From assembly GCA_951640165.1 (NCBI GenBank), contig OX621255.1, positions 23,782,001-23,846,000 of the forward strand: a DNA stretch of 64,000 nt, read 5' to 3'. The notes below the pieces were generated by a model that ran no database searches, had not been told where the DNA came from, and saw only the letters and a list, made by a program, of their open reading frames with translations. Made by a program: the position numbers and the translations under genes. Origin of the DNA: Pseudoips prasinana. Lineage: Eukaryota > Arthropoda > Insecta > Lepidoptera > Nolidae. Shown in pieces: positions 1-10,920 of the stretch (positions are counted from its first letter, which is position 1; every line of letters starts with the position of its first letter).

Positions 1-580
1 ATGCTAGGCACGCCAGTAGCACAGCGCGTGTCAGCTGGCCGACGTGCGCCTGCGCGTGGGCGCGGCCATGCGGCCCGCGCACCGCTCCGTGCTGGCCGCG
101 CGCGCCGCCTACTTCGAGGCTATGTTCCGCTCCTTCTCGCCGCAAGACAACATCGTCAACGTAAGTGTATGCTAGGCACGCCAGTAGCACAGCGCGTGTC
201 AGCTGGCCGACGTGCGCCTGCGCGTGGGCGCGGCCATGCGGCCCGCGCACCGCTCCGTGCTGGCCGCGCGCGCCGCCTACTTCGAGGCTATGTTCCGCTC
301 CTTCTCGCCGCAAGACAACATCGTCAACGTAAGTGTATGCTAGGCACGCCAGTAGCACAGCGCGTGTCAGCTGGCCGACGTGCGCCTGCGCGTGGGCGCG
401 GCCATGCGGCCCGCGCACCGCTCCGTGCTGGCCGCGCGCGCCGCCTACTTCGAGGCTATGTTCCGCTCCTTCTCGCCGCAAGACAACATCGTCAACGTAA
501 GTGTATGCTAGGTACGCCAGTAGCACAGCGCGTGTCAGCTGGCCGACGTGCGCCTGCGCGTGGGCGCGGCCATGCGGCCC
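1..580 (+). repeat. 168-bp tandem array of an LZTR1 exon, about 3.5 copies
   Basis: Units start at 1, 169, 337 and 505. The first three are complete and almost identical. The fourth has one visible substitution (ggtacg for ggcacg) and stops at 580, inside the exon. Each unit holds a 126-bp exon of 42 codons in phase 0 ([20 protein letters not shown] onward), preceded by gtgtcag and followed by gtaagt, plus 42 bp of intron-like DNA. The array reaches base 1, so it may continue to the left. The fourth copy has no donor site and abuts SINE-like DNA. Confidence 0.95.
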
Positions 581-3500
581 GGTTAATGACCCTGACTGCT
601 AAGCTTGCTTGGTCGTAGGTTCGATTCCAATCCGGGACAAATATTTGTGTGATGACCATGATTATTTGTCGTGTGTTTGGGTGTTATTCAATTATAATAT
701 GTATTTAGAAATATATATGCTGTGTCTGCATCTAGTAACGTAGGGTATAGACTCTTGCTGTATCTGTAAATACTGTCTGTATCCGAATTTGTAGACCAAA
801 AAAATCACCAACAATCTCGCTACACTAGAAAGCTAACACCGTAAGCAAACAACTTGCGATATTTTGTTTGATTTTATTGTCGTTCAAAAATAAGTACTAC
901 TTTAGTTTTCCGCTTGACTATTTGAAATATACGCGCATCGCAAAGATTACGTGAACATTCCGTTTCCAAATTTACCTACACATCCGTGAAATTAACTAGA
1001 TTATCTGAAAGTGTTTTTATTATTAACAGCGCAAGCGCACTCGAGCCGACTGTCGTATGAATAAAGCATAGTCCTACAAATGTCTCGACAGTAATACTAA
1101 TACAATATATTTGTTTTCCTGTATTGAGTTATGTCCGAACTCGTTGAATAAAAGTTTTGGAACGAAGTTCCTTTCCGCGCGTTGTGAAAGGACGGGAAAA
1201 AATCTCACGAAAAGTTGTCACGACACTTTTTGCAGCTGTGCGGCGTGCGCATGTTTCTCTGTCTGTCTCTCTCTCTCTTATAGAAAGCAAGCCAGATATT
1301 TTCATTTCTATTTCGCATTGAACAGTGTGGTGTCGCGACGATTATTTTTGTTGAGTGTATACAGGTTTTTTGTACATAATAAATAATAAGAAATAACTTC
1401 GTTCCATCCGGGTGTCCCTTGACACCTCTCAAGATTTGGTTATTATGTTAGCTATGTAGTCCTGTGGGATTTACAAGTAACCCTGTATAAAAATGTTTAT
1501 CTGTTACCTTGTTGCCATACAGGCTCTCCTTAGTTTGGGATCAGATAGCAATGTGTTAGTTGTCCCAGATATTTATTATTGTTATTATTACCATTCTGAC
1601 AATATGTAGTAAAAATATAGCTAAAATTAAAAATTTTGATAATTAAACATACACAGGATCCTTGACAATAACTTAATTTAAGTTAGTTAAATATCGTTAC
1701 TGTTATAAAATAAATCTTATTGTAAATTATTTCCGTGTACCTAAATATCTATATGTACCTAGAAATAATTATAAATTAATTATATATTACTACGAATATG
1801 TTCTGACTATTTACAAGCGCTTTTTTTAAGTCTACGTGAATAAAAACCTTTTTTATTTATTTATTATTTCTAACAGATACAAATCTGTGACACGATCCCG
1901 TCGGAGGAGGCATTCGACTCACTGCTGCGGTACATCTACTACGGGGACACCAACATGCCCACTGAAGACTCGCTCTATCTCTTCCAGGCGCCTATTTATT
2001 ATGGTAACGTTATCTATACATATAAGTAAAGTAAAGTAAAATACTCTTTATTGTACACCATAACTTCAAATTAAAATGAGCATACATAAATTAAGTACAA
2101 AGGGCGGTCTTATCGCTACTGCGATTGCTTCCAGACAACCAATTATGGAGTGGATAGACTAAGGAAAGGGAAAACAGGGTAGGTAGGTGTAACAATAGGT
2201 CAACTTAATGTAAACTTAAACTAATACAAAAAATTGTAGGAAAGTCAAAACTGTACATTGAATAATTTTAAAAAAGGATACTTGGAGCGTGATCTACAAT
2301 CGATATCGAAGCCAAAAATATTAGTAATAATAGTTTTTGGTCTGTTTGTCTGTATGTATTTCCGGGCTAAACTCAAAAAGTATGCCATGGATTTACTTCA
2401 AATTTTGCATGAATATTACCAAGAGGTCGAGTCAACATATAGGCTACATATTATCACGCTGTCGCCTACGTGGGAGGAGCTGTGATAATTTATAAAATTT
2501 AACGCGAGTAAAACCGCGGGGCACAGTTAGTAATTAATACTTATAACGACTTGGTCACGTCGCTAACTGCAATGCCCTTCAGTTTACACCTGAGGGAGAC
2601 TGAAAAAATAAATTAATGAATGCGCACCATACCGTAGTTAAACGGCACCACGCAAAGGGCGTAAAAACTTTAACAGATTAATTGCGACGCCCATTTTCGA
2701 CCACTTCTCTGTGGTAGCGAAATAATATTTCGAGATACGCATGTCGTGTCAAGTGCCATAGAAGTTGATGGCATGCCTAATGTGCCACCAGCCATGTATA
2801 AAATAAAATAAAAAATTGAAAATAACTTGACACTCGTGTCACCTACCATATACGAATAAAGCGAATGGCACGCCTGTTGTGCCAACGGTTAAGGTTGAGA
2901 CCAATTGGCATTGTTTATAATATTATAAAAAGGTGTAACATATCTACCCATGAAACCACACAACATTATTTAAATTTAATAAACATACATACATCATACA
3001 TAGACTCACGCCTGTTTCCCAGAGGGGTAGGCAGAGACAACGGATTTCCATTTGTCACGATCTTTGCATACTTCTTTTGCCTCGATTACTGTCATTATAT
3101 TCTTCATACATGCTCGCCGGTTTAGGGTACTTCTGACCTGCCCTTTCTTGAGAACATCTCCAATTTGGTCAGAGAATGTTCGACGTGGTCTTCCCCTTCC
3201 GGTTGTCCCATTCACACAGGCCAGGTATACTTCTTTTGTCAATCTTCTTTCATTCATCCTTTCTAAATGGCCAAACCATCTCAGCATGCCTTTTTCAATC
3301 TTTGTGACTACATCCTCTTTCACACCACAACGCTCTCTTACATCAGTATTTCGAATTCTGTCTCTCAAAGTCACACCACACATACTTCTCAGAGCTCTCA
3401 TTTCCACTGCATTTATTTTACTTTCATTCTTTTTCTGCCATACCCAACTTTCACTTCTATACATTAAAGTTGGCACTAACACTCCATCGTGCACGGCTAG

Positions 3501-6500
3501 TCGAGCCTTCTTTGATACTTGCCGGCTACTCATAAAGGCGTGTAGTGCCCCATTCACTCTGTTCCCCGCATTTACTCTTCTAACAATATCTTTTTCATAT
3601 TTCCCATCTCTCGTAAACAAAGTTCCCAAATATACAAACTCATTCACCTGTTCGAATTTTCTCCTCCAATCACAATATCACACGCTGTCGTGTATTCATC
3701 CCTCTCAAATACCATTACTTTCGTCTTACCTACATTCATTTTCATCCCTTTCCTTTCAAAAGATTCATACATATTTGTTACCATCACCTGCAACTCGTCC
3801 GCCGATGATGCAAGTAAAACTTGATCATCAGCGTAAAGCAGACATTTGATGAGTAACTCATTCATCTTTACACCGCATTCGATTTCTTTCAAATCTTTTA
3901 AACAGCTATCCATGAATAGGTTAAACAACCACGGTGACGCTACACATCCTTGTCTAACACCCTTTTGGATGCTAAACCACTCGGTGTACGACCCGTTAAT
4001 CCTCACGCAAGCTCTGGAATCCCTATAAAGAGATTTCAGTGCTTGAACAAGGTTGTCATTCAACCCATACATGGACAGTACCGACCATAGTTCATTCCTC
4101 AACACTCTATCGTAGGCCTTTTCTAAGTCTACGAAGGCACAGTAGACCTTTTGGTTTTTGCCCAAAAACTTCTCTACTATGCTTCGCAGAGAAAAAACCT
4201 GATCCGTGCATCCCATTCCTTTCCGAAAACCCGCCTGTGCATCCCATATTTTCGCATCGGTTTCTTTCACAACTCTTTCAACCAATACTTTCGCATACAA
4301 CTTACCAACGACGCTGAGCAGACTAATGCCCCTATAGTTTTTACAGTCTTGCCGTGAGCCTTTCCCTTTGTAAAGAGGTACAATGACAGCCTTGCACCAA
4401 TCACTTGGCACTTGGCCGGTGGTATAGCATAGATTGAAAAGGCTGCACAGCTGACTCGCTATGACGCCATGTCCAGCCTTCAGCATCTCGGAAGTTATCC
4501 TGTCATACCCTGGTGACTTACCTGATTTCATACCCTTAATAGCTTTCACAATCTCATCCATACCAATTTCATCTTTACATTTGTTCTCGTCTATACTTAG
4601 TGAACTACGTTCACTCTCTGTTACACCTCTTTCATACAAACTTTCAAAATACTCCTTCCAACGTTTTAACACGCATTCTTCCCCTTTCACTATATTTCCA
4701 TCTTGGTCTCGTATGGATTTCAGTTCTGAGGTTTGAGTTATGCCTCTTACTGATCTAACGGATTTCCAGAAAAACTTAATGTTCGTCTGAAAATCCTTAG
4801 ACAACCTTCTACCAAAATTATCCTTTTGTTCATTTTTCTTTTCGTTCACCACATCCTTTACAATTCCTTTCATTTTCCTATAATCATTCCAGGCCCTTTC
4901 TATATCCTCATTCGTCGCCTTATGCATTCGTTCGTTTGCTCTGGTGGCTAGCCAGTCTAACCACGCTTTCTTCTTTTCACATACAACTTTTTGTACACTT
5001 TTATCCCACCAAATATTCTTCATCTTTCTTCCTCTTCTTCTCTTTATTACACCACATACTTCACCAGCTACACTCACCACACCTTCTTTGACTACCTTCC
5101 ATAGCTCTTCTACTTCTCTTATGTCTTCAAATCCCTCAAACTTCTCAACCAACTTACTTTTGTACTCATCTGCCACTTCTTCCTCTTGCAGTTCCTCTAC
5201 TTTTATTCTCTCTAGTACACTTTTAGTCTCAGGGATTCGGTGGTGCCATCCTTTGGACAGACCACTTATTCGGCTCATCACCAGAAAGTGGTCTGTATGG
5301 ATTGCGGTCCCACGATAGACTCTTGTGTCTAGAACATTCTTTCTCAGTCTTTCATCTACAATCACGAAGTCAATCATACTCTTTCTCACATTTTTCCTCA
5401 CTCGTGTAAACGTATGGATTCTTTTATGTTCAAACATAGTATTTGTAACACAAAGACCCCATTCCAAACATATCTCAAGCAGACTGTACCCATTCTCATT
5501 CTCACTCTCGTCACCGAATTGACCTAGTACTCTTTCAAAACCATCACGTTTTACCCCAACCCATCCATTAAAATCACCTAACATTATTACTCTTTCATTA
5601 TACCGACTTAACCGCAACACATCTCTCAGGGTCTCCCAGAATGCCTTTCTTTCCTCTTGTTCTCGCTGTATTACAAATGCACCCATATCTACAGGAGCGT
5701 ACACTCCTACTAGGAAGATACGGGTCATACCAACTTTCATTCTCAACCACATTACTCTTGCATTCACGCATTCGAACTCAGTCACACACTCAGACATACT
5801 TGTGGAAAGAATGAGACCCACACCTTGGCAAGCTCGGGTGGTGTTCGGTACGCCAGACCAATACGCCGTGTATAGTCCGTGGTTTGTAGTATCACACCCT
5901 TTCCGCTTCGTCTCATTCACACACAACACATCGATCCGCTTTTCACTCATCAGCTGACATACTTCGTCCATCTTACCTTCTATTCCTCCTCCAATATAGC
6001 AAAACGGCTCTCCGTTGACCACTTTTCGCCTCTCTGGGAAACGAGACGTGACGGGTGGCGGACCACGTCGCCGCCATTTAAAGGATTAAAATTTCTTATC
6101 TCCATTGCGTTCCCACGAGTATTATAAATTTAATTAACTTATAAAATATTAGAAAAGTTAAGCAATGCAGTACAAAAAGTGCACACACTATTTAAGTAAC
6201 TAATGTTTGTACCCCACTGTGACTAAGGGATACACCAGGTAGTCGGGCAGAAGTGCTACCTTCTCCCTCCTCCGCTTCCAAAGGCAACATTATAAAAACC
6301 CCTGTGCTGTGGAGAGCACATTAAGCTGTCAGTCCTGATTGTTGTTCGTTAGACAACAGCCGTTTAGACATGTCGGAGGCCTACTGAGCTACTCGAACAA
6401 CAGGAACACCAGATAACCACTGTAAAGAAAAAAAAAACTTGTGTGTACTTATGTACACGCGTTAGAAGTTATACTTCTTAATATACAACTTGAACATAGT

Positions 6501-9438
6501 TATCAATTTTCATACCACCTAACTTCATGCTGTTATTTTACGATGCGCGCGCATCGTAAAAATTCACCGTCATACCACCTAGAACTAACTTCATGCTGTT
6601 ATTTTTACGATGCGCGCGCATCGTAAAAATTCACTCTCATACCACCTAGAACTAACTACATGCTGTTAAATTTTTAGGTGTCGGTGTGCGCGCGCATCGT
6701 AAAAATTCACTCTCATCATTTTTCTCCATCGCGCCAAAAGAAGTATAACTTCAAAAAGCTCCTATTAAGGCTTGCGATTGAAGTTGAAATTTTCGCTAGA
6801 AATCGTCACATAACTAGAAGGTATCATGCCCCCTCCATGCGTCATTGGGTGTGTGAGTATGGAGATTGAAGCAGACGGGCATTGTGCGCGTCCGGTCATC
6901 TATTGAAATTGGAAACGTACCTAAAACTTATTTTTTGTTTTAAAGCCCATTATTGCATTTTTGCCAAAGATTTCGTATGGAAATTCTTGACGGGGGTCCC
7001 TCGAAACGGCGTTACTTTTTCCTATTTTCGTTCAGAAGATTGCGATGTTTAAATAATGTTTATTTAATGTTGTTTTGGGCTATTACAATGCCTTCGATAT
7101 GCAAGAAGGCTTATCATAGTCCAAATTCTAACGGAATATTAGGTAACAAGGCGAGGTTAATTTGGAACAGATATGCAAAAAAGAAAAAAAACAATGTTTC
7201 TCAAATAATTATCAATAATTTATTACTAAGCCGCTCATAATATGTTTTCGCAGTAAACGTTGCGAGTGCGGCGGGGCGTGAGTGTAGCGGGGAGGGGTGC
7301 AGCCGTGGAGGCAGCCCTCCCGCCCTCTTTGACCCGCGGGCGGGCACTCCTACGTAACGTAAGCGTGCTCTGTCGTGTTCCATGCCATGTTTTCAGATTT
7401 ACTTTATTAGTGCGATAGGTATTTTATTTTATACATAGCCTACGAAACGAGAATTGTTGCTCGACACGGTGTCTATATTGTACTGTTTGCGAGCTTATTC
7501 CTTTCTAAAATGCCGGCAACGTATTTGCACCTCTTCTGGAGTTACAAGTGTCCATGAGCGGTGGTAAGTACTTACCATCAAGTGACACGTTTGCACGTTT
7601 GACGTACTATTGTTATAAAAAAAACATGTAAAGATCAGGTCGTATACTCAAAATCTAAGTAAGATTAAAAGGATACTAATAAATAATTATCTTGGGACAA
7701 TGAATATAATAATAATATGAAGACCGAGAAACTAAAAAGTAAACAATAATAATAATATCTAGGGACAATGTCACACAGATCATCCTAGCCCCAAACTAAG
7801 CAAAGCTTGTACTATGGATACCAGGCGACGATATACATACTTATATAGATAGATAAATACTTATATACATAGAAAACATCCATGACTCAGAAACAAGTAT
7901 TCGTGCTCATCACACAAATATTAGCACTTACCGGGATTCGAACCCAGGACCACCAGTTTCGTAGGCAGGAGCACTACCAACTAGGCTACGGTGACCGAAT
8001 GGATTTATTCTGTTACGGCCGCTATGTTTACTCGCTTTAAGTCAAATGTGTCAGCTTTATTAATTACCTCAAACACAAATACAATGTTGCCGAACGTAAA
8101 TTACACCCGTTCGGTATTGACGTAATAAAACCGGCCGCATGCAATGCTCTTCTGCTCGAACCTCGATAAAGAAAGAAAGTCGCATATTAGGGCATAACGC
8201 TTCTTTCTTACGTGATGATTTCTACTTACACCGACCGCAAGCCCCATTAAGGAGCCTCGTTCCAATAATCATATTGTCTGGAGTGGATTCTGCAAAGTTC
8301 TGGTGCTGCACCGCTCCAACTAATCTTGACGTCTATTACCAATCCGTATATAAAAATTTTAAGTTCAGTAAAGTGACCGCTAGGGGCGCTGCTAGACTAT
8401 TTACGAGAAAGAACTGTAAGTGTCAACGAAAAAGTAAACTAAACGATCTTTTGGTGGACGTGCTGCTCAATAAACGAATAAACCCCATGCTCTACGTCAC
8501 TTAATGAAACAATAATCCCATAGGATTCACCAACAACCGTCTGCAAGTATTTTGTAAGCACAACCTACAGAGCAACGTGTCGCCGGAGAACGTCCTGGCC
8601 ATCCTACAGGCGGCAGACAGGATGAGAGCCACCGACATCAAGGAATACGCTCTTAAGATGATCGTGCATCACTTCAGTCTGGTAAGCAATGAAGAGGAAA
8701 GAGAAAGGAAAACATTTATTCTTGAAAAGAGGATATGCTGTAGCTTCTTTCTGTGTACCATCGGACTACGATCGCCAATCCGAAAAAACTATTCTATTTT
8801 TGCACAATTCGCATATATAGAAGATCAGAAAACTTTTAAAAGGGCCCGGTAGCACCTATCGACCGTTAAACTTTATTTTTCCGAAATAATCTATACATTA
8901 TAATAAAATCGTAGGAAAGTCAAAACTGTACATTGGATATTTTTTACAAGGATACTTGGGGCGTGAAGTCAAAAATATAGATTTTAAAATTTTTTACTGT
9001 TTGTCTGTATGTATGTCCGGGCTAAACTCAAAAAGTACTGCATGGCTTTACTTCAAATTTTGCATGACTAAGAGGTTGGGTCAACATATAGGCTACATAT
9101 TATCAGAACAGTTGTGATAGCTTATATATCCGAATAACACAAAGGCTATAATTTATAATAATTTAAAGCGAGACACAGCTAGTAGGTAACTAATATATTC
9201 AAAGTCTCGGAATGCGCTTTTAAAATAACACTACGTTCCTCAGGTCGCTCGTCAGGATGCCATCAAGAACCTGCCACAGCCACTCCTCGTGGACATCATT
9301 TGGGCCATGGCTGAAGAGTCTGCCTTCGACTGCCCCCTACCCACGCAGCCTCGCTCTCTCCCCTCCTCCTCTTCAGCTGACACCCTCACCGACGACTCAG
9401 AATCTGGCCCTATACGACAGAAGGGCGGGAAATCGTAA
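35..9438 (+). CDS. LZTR1: LZTR1, 3' part (leucine-zipper-like transcription regulator 1), four recognisable coding exons
   Basis: Substrate adaptor of a CUL3 ubiquitin ligase that acts on RAS-family GTPases at endomembranes (family knowledge). Seen here: exons 371-496 (or its duplicates at 35-160 and 203-328), 1877-2003, 8524-8681 and 9244-9438. Phases fit exactly: 0, 0, 1 and 0, with GT/AG at every border. The joined peptide runs through the second BTB domain ([14 protein letters not shown], then [20 protein letters not shown]) and into the BACK helices ([25 protein letters not shown]). It ends with a Ser/Thr-rich tail and TAA at 9436-9438. The Kelch repeats and first BTB domain would lie left of the window. 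The 6.5-kb intron at 2004-8523 holds an antisense RTE LINE. Identification rests on remembered similarity to animal LZTR1 and is strong because order and spacing match. The array at the 5' edge makes the first exon uncertain. Confidence 0.87.
371..496 (+). CDS. LZTR1: LZTR1 BTB-2 exon, array copy nearest the next exon
   Basis: The 126-bp exon encodes 42 residues from LADVRLRV to SPQDNIVN, the first half of the second BTB fold. It lies between a cag acceptor and a gtaagt donor. Equivalent copies are at 35-160 and 203-328; a donor-less remnant is at 539-580. Splicing from any complete copy to 1877 keeps phase 0. Reading through the spacer meets a TAG in gtaagtgtatgctag, so copies can be joined only by splicing. 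Confidence 0.8.
581..722 (+). mobile_element. tRNA-derived SINE fragment abutting the exon array
   Basis: It carries a B-box-like ggttcgattcc and ccgggacaaatatttgtgtgatga, shared with the complete SINEs at 12866 and 13873. It begins exactly where the truncated exon copy ends. Confidence 0.6.
1485..1600 (+). mobile_element. SINE 3'-tail fragment
   Basis: It contains agtttgggatcagatagcaa, a gtcccagatatt motif and a TTATTATT tail, matching the tail of the SINE at 12866-13124. No tRNA-like head is attached. Confidence 0.5.
1877..2003 (+). CDS. LZTR1: LZTR1 exon, end of second BTB domain
   Basis: The acceptor is aacag at 1872-1876 and the donor g|gtaacg at 2003/2004. The 127 bp begin in phase 0 and end in phase 1. 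They encode [20 protein letters not shown], then [15 protein letters not shown] and YYG, the most diagnostic LZTR1 segment in the window. Confidence 0.9.
2236..2531 (+). mobile_element. Non-autonomous Helitron-like element, copy A
   Basis: It shares long blocks with 8911-9184, including gtaggaaagtcaaaactgta, cgggctaaactcaaaaagta and caacatataggctacatatt. It ends in aaaccgcggggcacagttag, the GC-rich stem plus CTAGT-like end usual for lepidopteran Helitron-like ends (inference). It carries no coding potential and lies in an LZTR1 intron. Confidence 0.55.
2532..2985. other. LZTR1 intron, no gene seen
   Basis: AT-rich intronic DNA. I see no conserved element except short repeat debris. Confidence 0.5.
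3006..3647 (-). pseudogene. RTE-like LINE C-terminal domain, frameshifted from the EN-RT ORF
   Basis: This 213-residue frame continues the LINE protein: [20 protein letters not shown], then a helical segment with [20 protein letters not shown] and [11 protein letters not shown]. It ends [16 protein letters not shown] and a stop. This tail is usual for insect RTE-type proteins. It overlaps the preceding ORF by four bases and is separated from it by the single shift near 3656. The Met used by an ORF caller is not a real start. Confidence 0.83.
3644..6022 (-). pseudogene. RTE-like LINE ORF: APE endonuclease plus reverse transcriptase
   Basis: It encodes a nicking endonuclease and a reverse transcriptase for target-primed integration. 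Of 792 residues, about 1-240 form the endonuclease: [11 protein letters not shown] carries the catalytic Glu, LGDFNGWVG and [13 protein letters not shown] follow, and [12 protein letters not shown] closes it with Asp-His. A basic linker follows. The RT domain covers roughly residues 430-770, with [27 protein letters not shown] and [11 protein letters not shown]; the YADD pair is intact. The frame ends in a few aberrant residues after DIVIGG because of a one-base shift near 3656, beyond which the C-terminal domain continues in the next frame. No in-frame stop lies inside EN or RT, so the copy is young. The upstream start is uncertain, because the first Met lies just inside the conserved EN region. 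Confidence 0.87.
6220..6415. mobile_element. SINE-like fragment
   Basis: The segment ccctgtgctgtggagagcac, then attaagctgtcagtcctga, resembles the body of the SINE at 10300-10660. It is degenerate, and no tRNA-like head is recognisable. Confidence 0.35.
6430..6760. repeat. Dispersed repeat with about 70-bp tandem units, copy A
   Basis: It opens with aacttgtgtgtacttatgta and cgttagaagttatacttctt, then about three units each holding a palindrome around tacgatgcgcgcgcatcgta followed by ataccacctagaactaac. It closes with aagaagtataacttc, the inverse of the opening motif. A two-unit relative lies at 21655-21925. Probably a non-autonomous DNA transposon. Confidence 0.6.
6761..7744. other. LZTR1 intron with a GC-rich patch, no gene recognised
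   Basis: Mostly AT-rich unique-looking DNA. The patch at about 7255-7365 is GC- and CpG-rich (gcggggcgtgagtgtagcgg and following). I recognise no splice-bounded coding sequence. Confidence 0.4.
7745..7998 (-). mobile_element. tRNA-derived SINE (family A), minus orientation
   Basis: Reverse complement of the 9571 and 13873 copies: head cggtcaccgtagcctagttg, B box gggttcgaatcc, body with gatgagcacgaatatt, tail ttggggctaggatgatct and an ATT-rich end. Confidence 0.8.
7999..8523. other. LZTR1 intron, no gene recognised
   Basis: It holds an open frame at 8139-8504 that is not recognisable and has no codon-like conservation to the eye. It ends at the acceptor of the 8524 exon. Confidence 0.4.
8524..8681 (+). 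CDS. LZTR1: LZTR1 exon, BACK-type helices
   Basis: The acceptor is cccatag, ending at 8523; the donor gtaagc starts at 8682. With the phase-1 G carried over from 2003, the 158 bp encode 53 codons: [19 protein letters not shown], then [20 protein letters not shown] and MIVHHFSL. It ends in phase 0. Confidence 0.9.
8911..9184 (+). mobile_element. Non-autonomous Helitron-like element, copy B
   Basis: Second copy of the 2236-2531 family, with shared blocks in the same order. It ends ...gcgagacacagctagta. It lies in the last LZTR1 intron, about 60 bp before the terminal exon. Confidence 0.55.
9244..9438 (+). CDS. LZTR1: LZTR1 terminal coding exon
   Basis: After the cag acceptor at 9241-9243, the 195 bp encode 64 residues and a TAA stop. 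The first part ([20 protein letters not shown]) matches the LZTR1 C-terminus. The last 40 residues form a Ser/Pro/Asp-rich tail ending [10 protein letters not shown]. The tail looks lineage-specific. Confidence 0.87.
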   Translation, partial: VARQDAIKNLPQPLLVDIIWAMAEESAFDCPLPTQPRSLPSSSSADTLTDDSESGPIRQKGGKS

Positions 9439-9570
9439 ACTATATAAGAGGTAGAAATAATATGAATGAATGTAAGTATTTACTAAGTGATACAAATAGA
9501 TGGTGCCTAAATGCTGCATTTGATGTGGAAGAAAAAGAATGATAAATTACAACAATTCATCATTTGACGG

Positions 9571-9826
9571 TCACCGTAGCCTAGTTGGTAGTGCTCCTGC
9601 CTACGAAGCTGGTGGTCCTGGGTTCGAATTTCGGTAAGTGCAAATATTTGTGTGATGAGCACGAATATTTGTTTCTGAGTCATGGATGTTTTCTATGTAT
9701 TTAAGTATTTATCTATCTATATAAGTATGTATATCGTCGCCTGGTACCCATAGTACAAGCTTTGCTTAGTTTGGGGCTAGGATGATCTGTGTGACATTGT
9801 CCCAAGATATTATATTATTATTATAT
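9571..9826 (+). mobile_element. tRNA-derived SINE (family A)
   Basis: The tRNA-like head ggtcaccgtagcctagttgg has an anticodon-loop region cctgcctacgaagc and B box gggttcgaatt, then the shared body (gatgagcacgaatatttgtt) and the tail ttggggctaggatgatctgt, ending in ATTATTATT. It lies just 3' of LZTR1. Confidence 0.8.
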
Positions 9827-9827
9827 T

Positions 9828-9940
9828 ATCATCATATCAGCCGATAGACGTCCACTGCTGGACAAAGGCTTCCCCCAAGGATCTCCACAATGGCCGGTCT
9901 TGCTGCCCGCATCCAGCGGCTTCCCGCGACCCAACAATTA
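9828..9940 (-). mobile_element. 5'-truncated RTE LINE 3' end
   Basis: It begins catcatatcagccgatagac and contains ccggtcttgctgcccgcatcc, matching the 3' end of the degraded RTE at 39120. Only about 110 bp are present. Confidence 0.55.
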
Positions 9941-10297
9941 TGATGTTTGTATTCTATATTTATTCAGAGTTAAATTTTATATATTTGATGCCGATCTACT
10001 TCTACCACTTAACAACGACAAAATGTTGTCCTATTAAGGACAATGCTGGCGATTCTTTTACACCACTGAATTAATTTTAACGTCACATCTCTCTCTAATA
10101 TAGCTCTTAAGAAAAGAACAGGGGATACATAGAACTGTCAAGGAATCGTCCATTTCATAAGAACATTCGTTTATCTTATTGACAGCCCACGCCTATGAAT
10201 TACCGTTCGGGGTCTTTTTCGCAATAATGTCCTACGGTAATTTTGTAATTTATTGACACATATTACACTTAGTGAAGTGCCCTGTGCATAACAAACA

Positions 10298-10665
10298 ACC
10301 AGCCTTGTTGGTCTAGCGGTAGCGTGTTCACCCGCAGAAAACGAGGTTCTGGGTTCAAATCCCGGGTCGGGCCAAAAAGTGATTTTGGGACTTTTCCATA
10401 AAAAGAAAAATTTCTCAGCATCAGCCCGAAGTCTGGAAATTGGCGGTATTATACCCCCGTGCCTCGGAGAGCACATAAAGCCGTCGATCCTGTATCTGAC
10501 CTCTTTCCGGTCGTGTCGCTAGGCGTCCCATCGGAATAGAAAGTGTTCCTGTGTTTGCACACACACTTGTACACTATATAATATGTCCCGCGCAGATGGC
10601 TAATCTCTATTGAGACTGGCCGCCGTGGCCTAAATTTGGTTAGTAGGACATCATAAAGGTATTAT
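10298..10665 (+). mobile_element. tRNA-derived SINE (family C)
   Basis: The head ccttgttggtctagcggtag carries A-box spacing and a B-box-like ggttcaaatcccgg. The body contains gtgcctcggagagcacataa and ccgtgtcg-like blocks. It ends near ggttagtaggacatcat. A related fragment is at 6220. Confidence 0.6.
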
Positions 10666-10760
10666 TTCTAAAAAAATTATAAAAACAAGCAAATAAATGA
10701 ATGGACAGAGTTATTGTTATTTACTTTACTTTAATAACTAAAACTCTTACGTAAATACCA

Positions 10761-10920
10761 AAATTTCGTCTTAATTCCTGGCAAATTATTAATCATAGAT
10801 ACAGTATCTAATAATAAAAAAACTATAATGAAATAATTAGTTTTATTTCATTATAGTTTTTTTTTATTATTAGATACTGTATCTATGATTAATAATTTGC
10901 CAGGAATTAAGACGAAATTT
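10761..10920. repeat. Near-perfect 160-bp palindrome
   Basis: Arms of about 75 bp (left aaatttcgtcttaattcctg..., right ...caggaattaagacgaaattt) flank a loop of about 9 bases. The arms differ only in an A/T-run length. It could be a foldback element, a hairpin-RNA source or an assembly fold. Confidence 0.9.

Larger units (their letters stand above)
2986..6125 (-). mobile_element. RTE-like LINE, nearly full length, inserted antisense in an LZTR1 intron
   Basis: The element reads right to left. It has a short GC-rich leader near 6060, an endonuclease/RT reading frame, a C-terminal frame ending in SGKQA, and a 3' tail of tagactcacgcctgtttccc with an ACATACATAC microsatellite. That terminal segment recurs at 17350-17450, so the family has other copies here. 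The exact 5' border is not certain; no target duplication was found by eye. Confidence 0.85.

Noticed and set aside
1..618. Long open frame of 205 codons with a threefold repeated peptide
   Set aside because: It is the wrong frame of the tandem LZTR1 exon array. The 168-bp unit is a multiple of three, which keeps every frame periodic.
3052..3849. Plus-strand ORFs of up to 265 codons across 3000-6100
   Set aside because: They are antisense shadows of the minus-strand RTE LINE.
7255..7365. CpG-rich patch as an alternative LZTR1 promoter
   Set aside because: It lies deep in an intron between repeats, and no start exon or core promoter motif could be recognised.
10310..10385. tRNA-like genes (also at 9571, 11262, 12866, 13873, 16053, 41101)
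   Set aside because: A and B boxes are present, but each is followed by a shared SINE body and tail and the cloverleaf is degraded.
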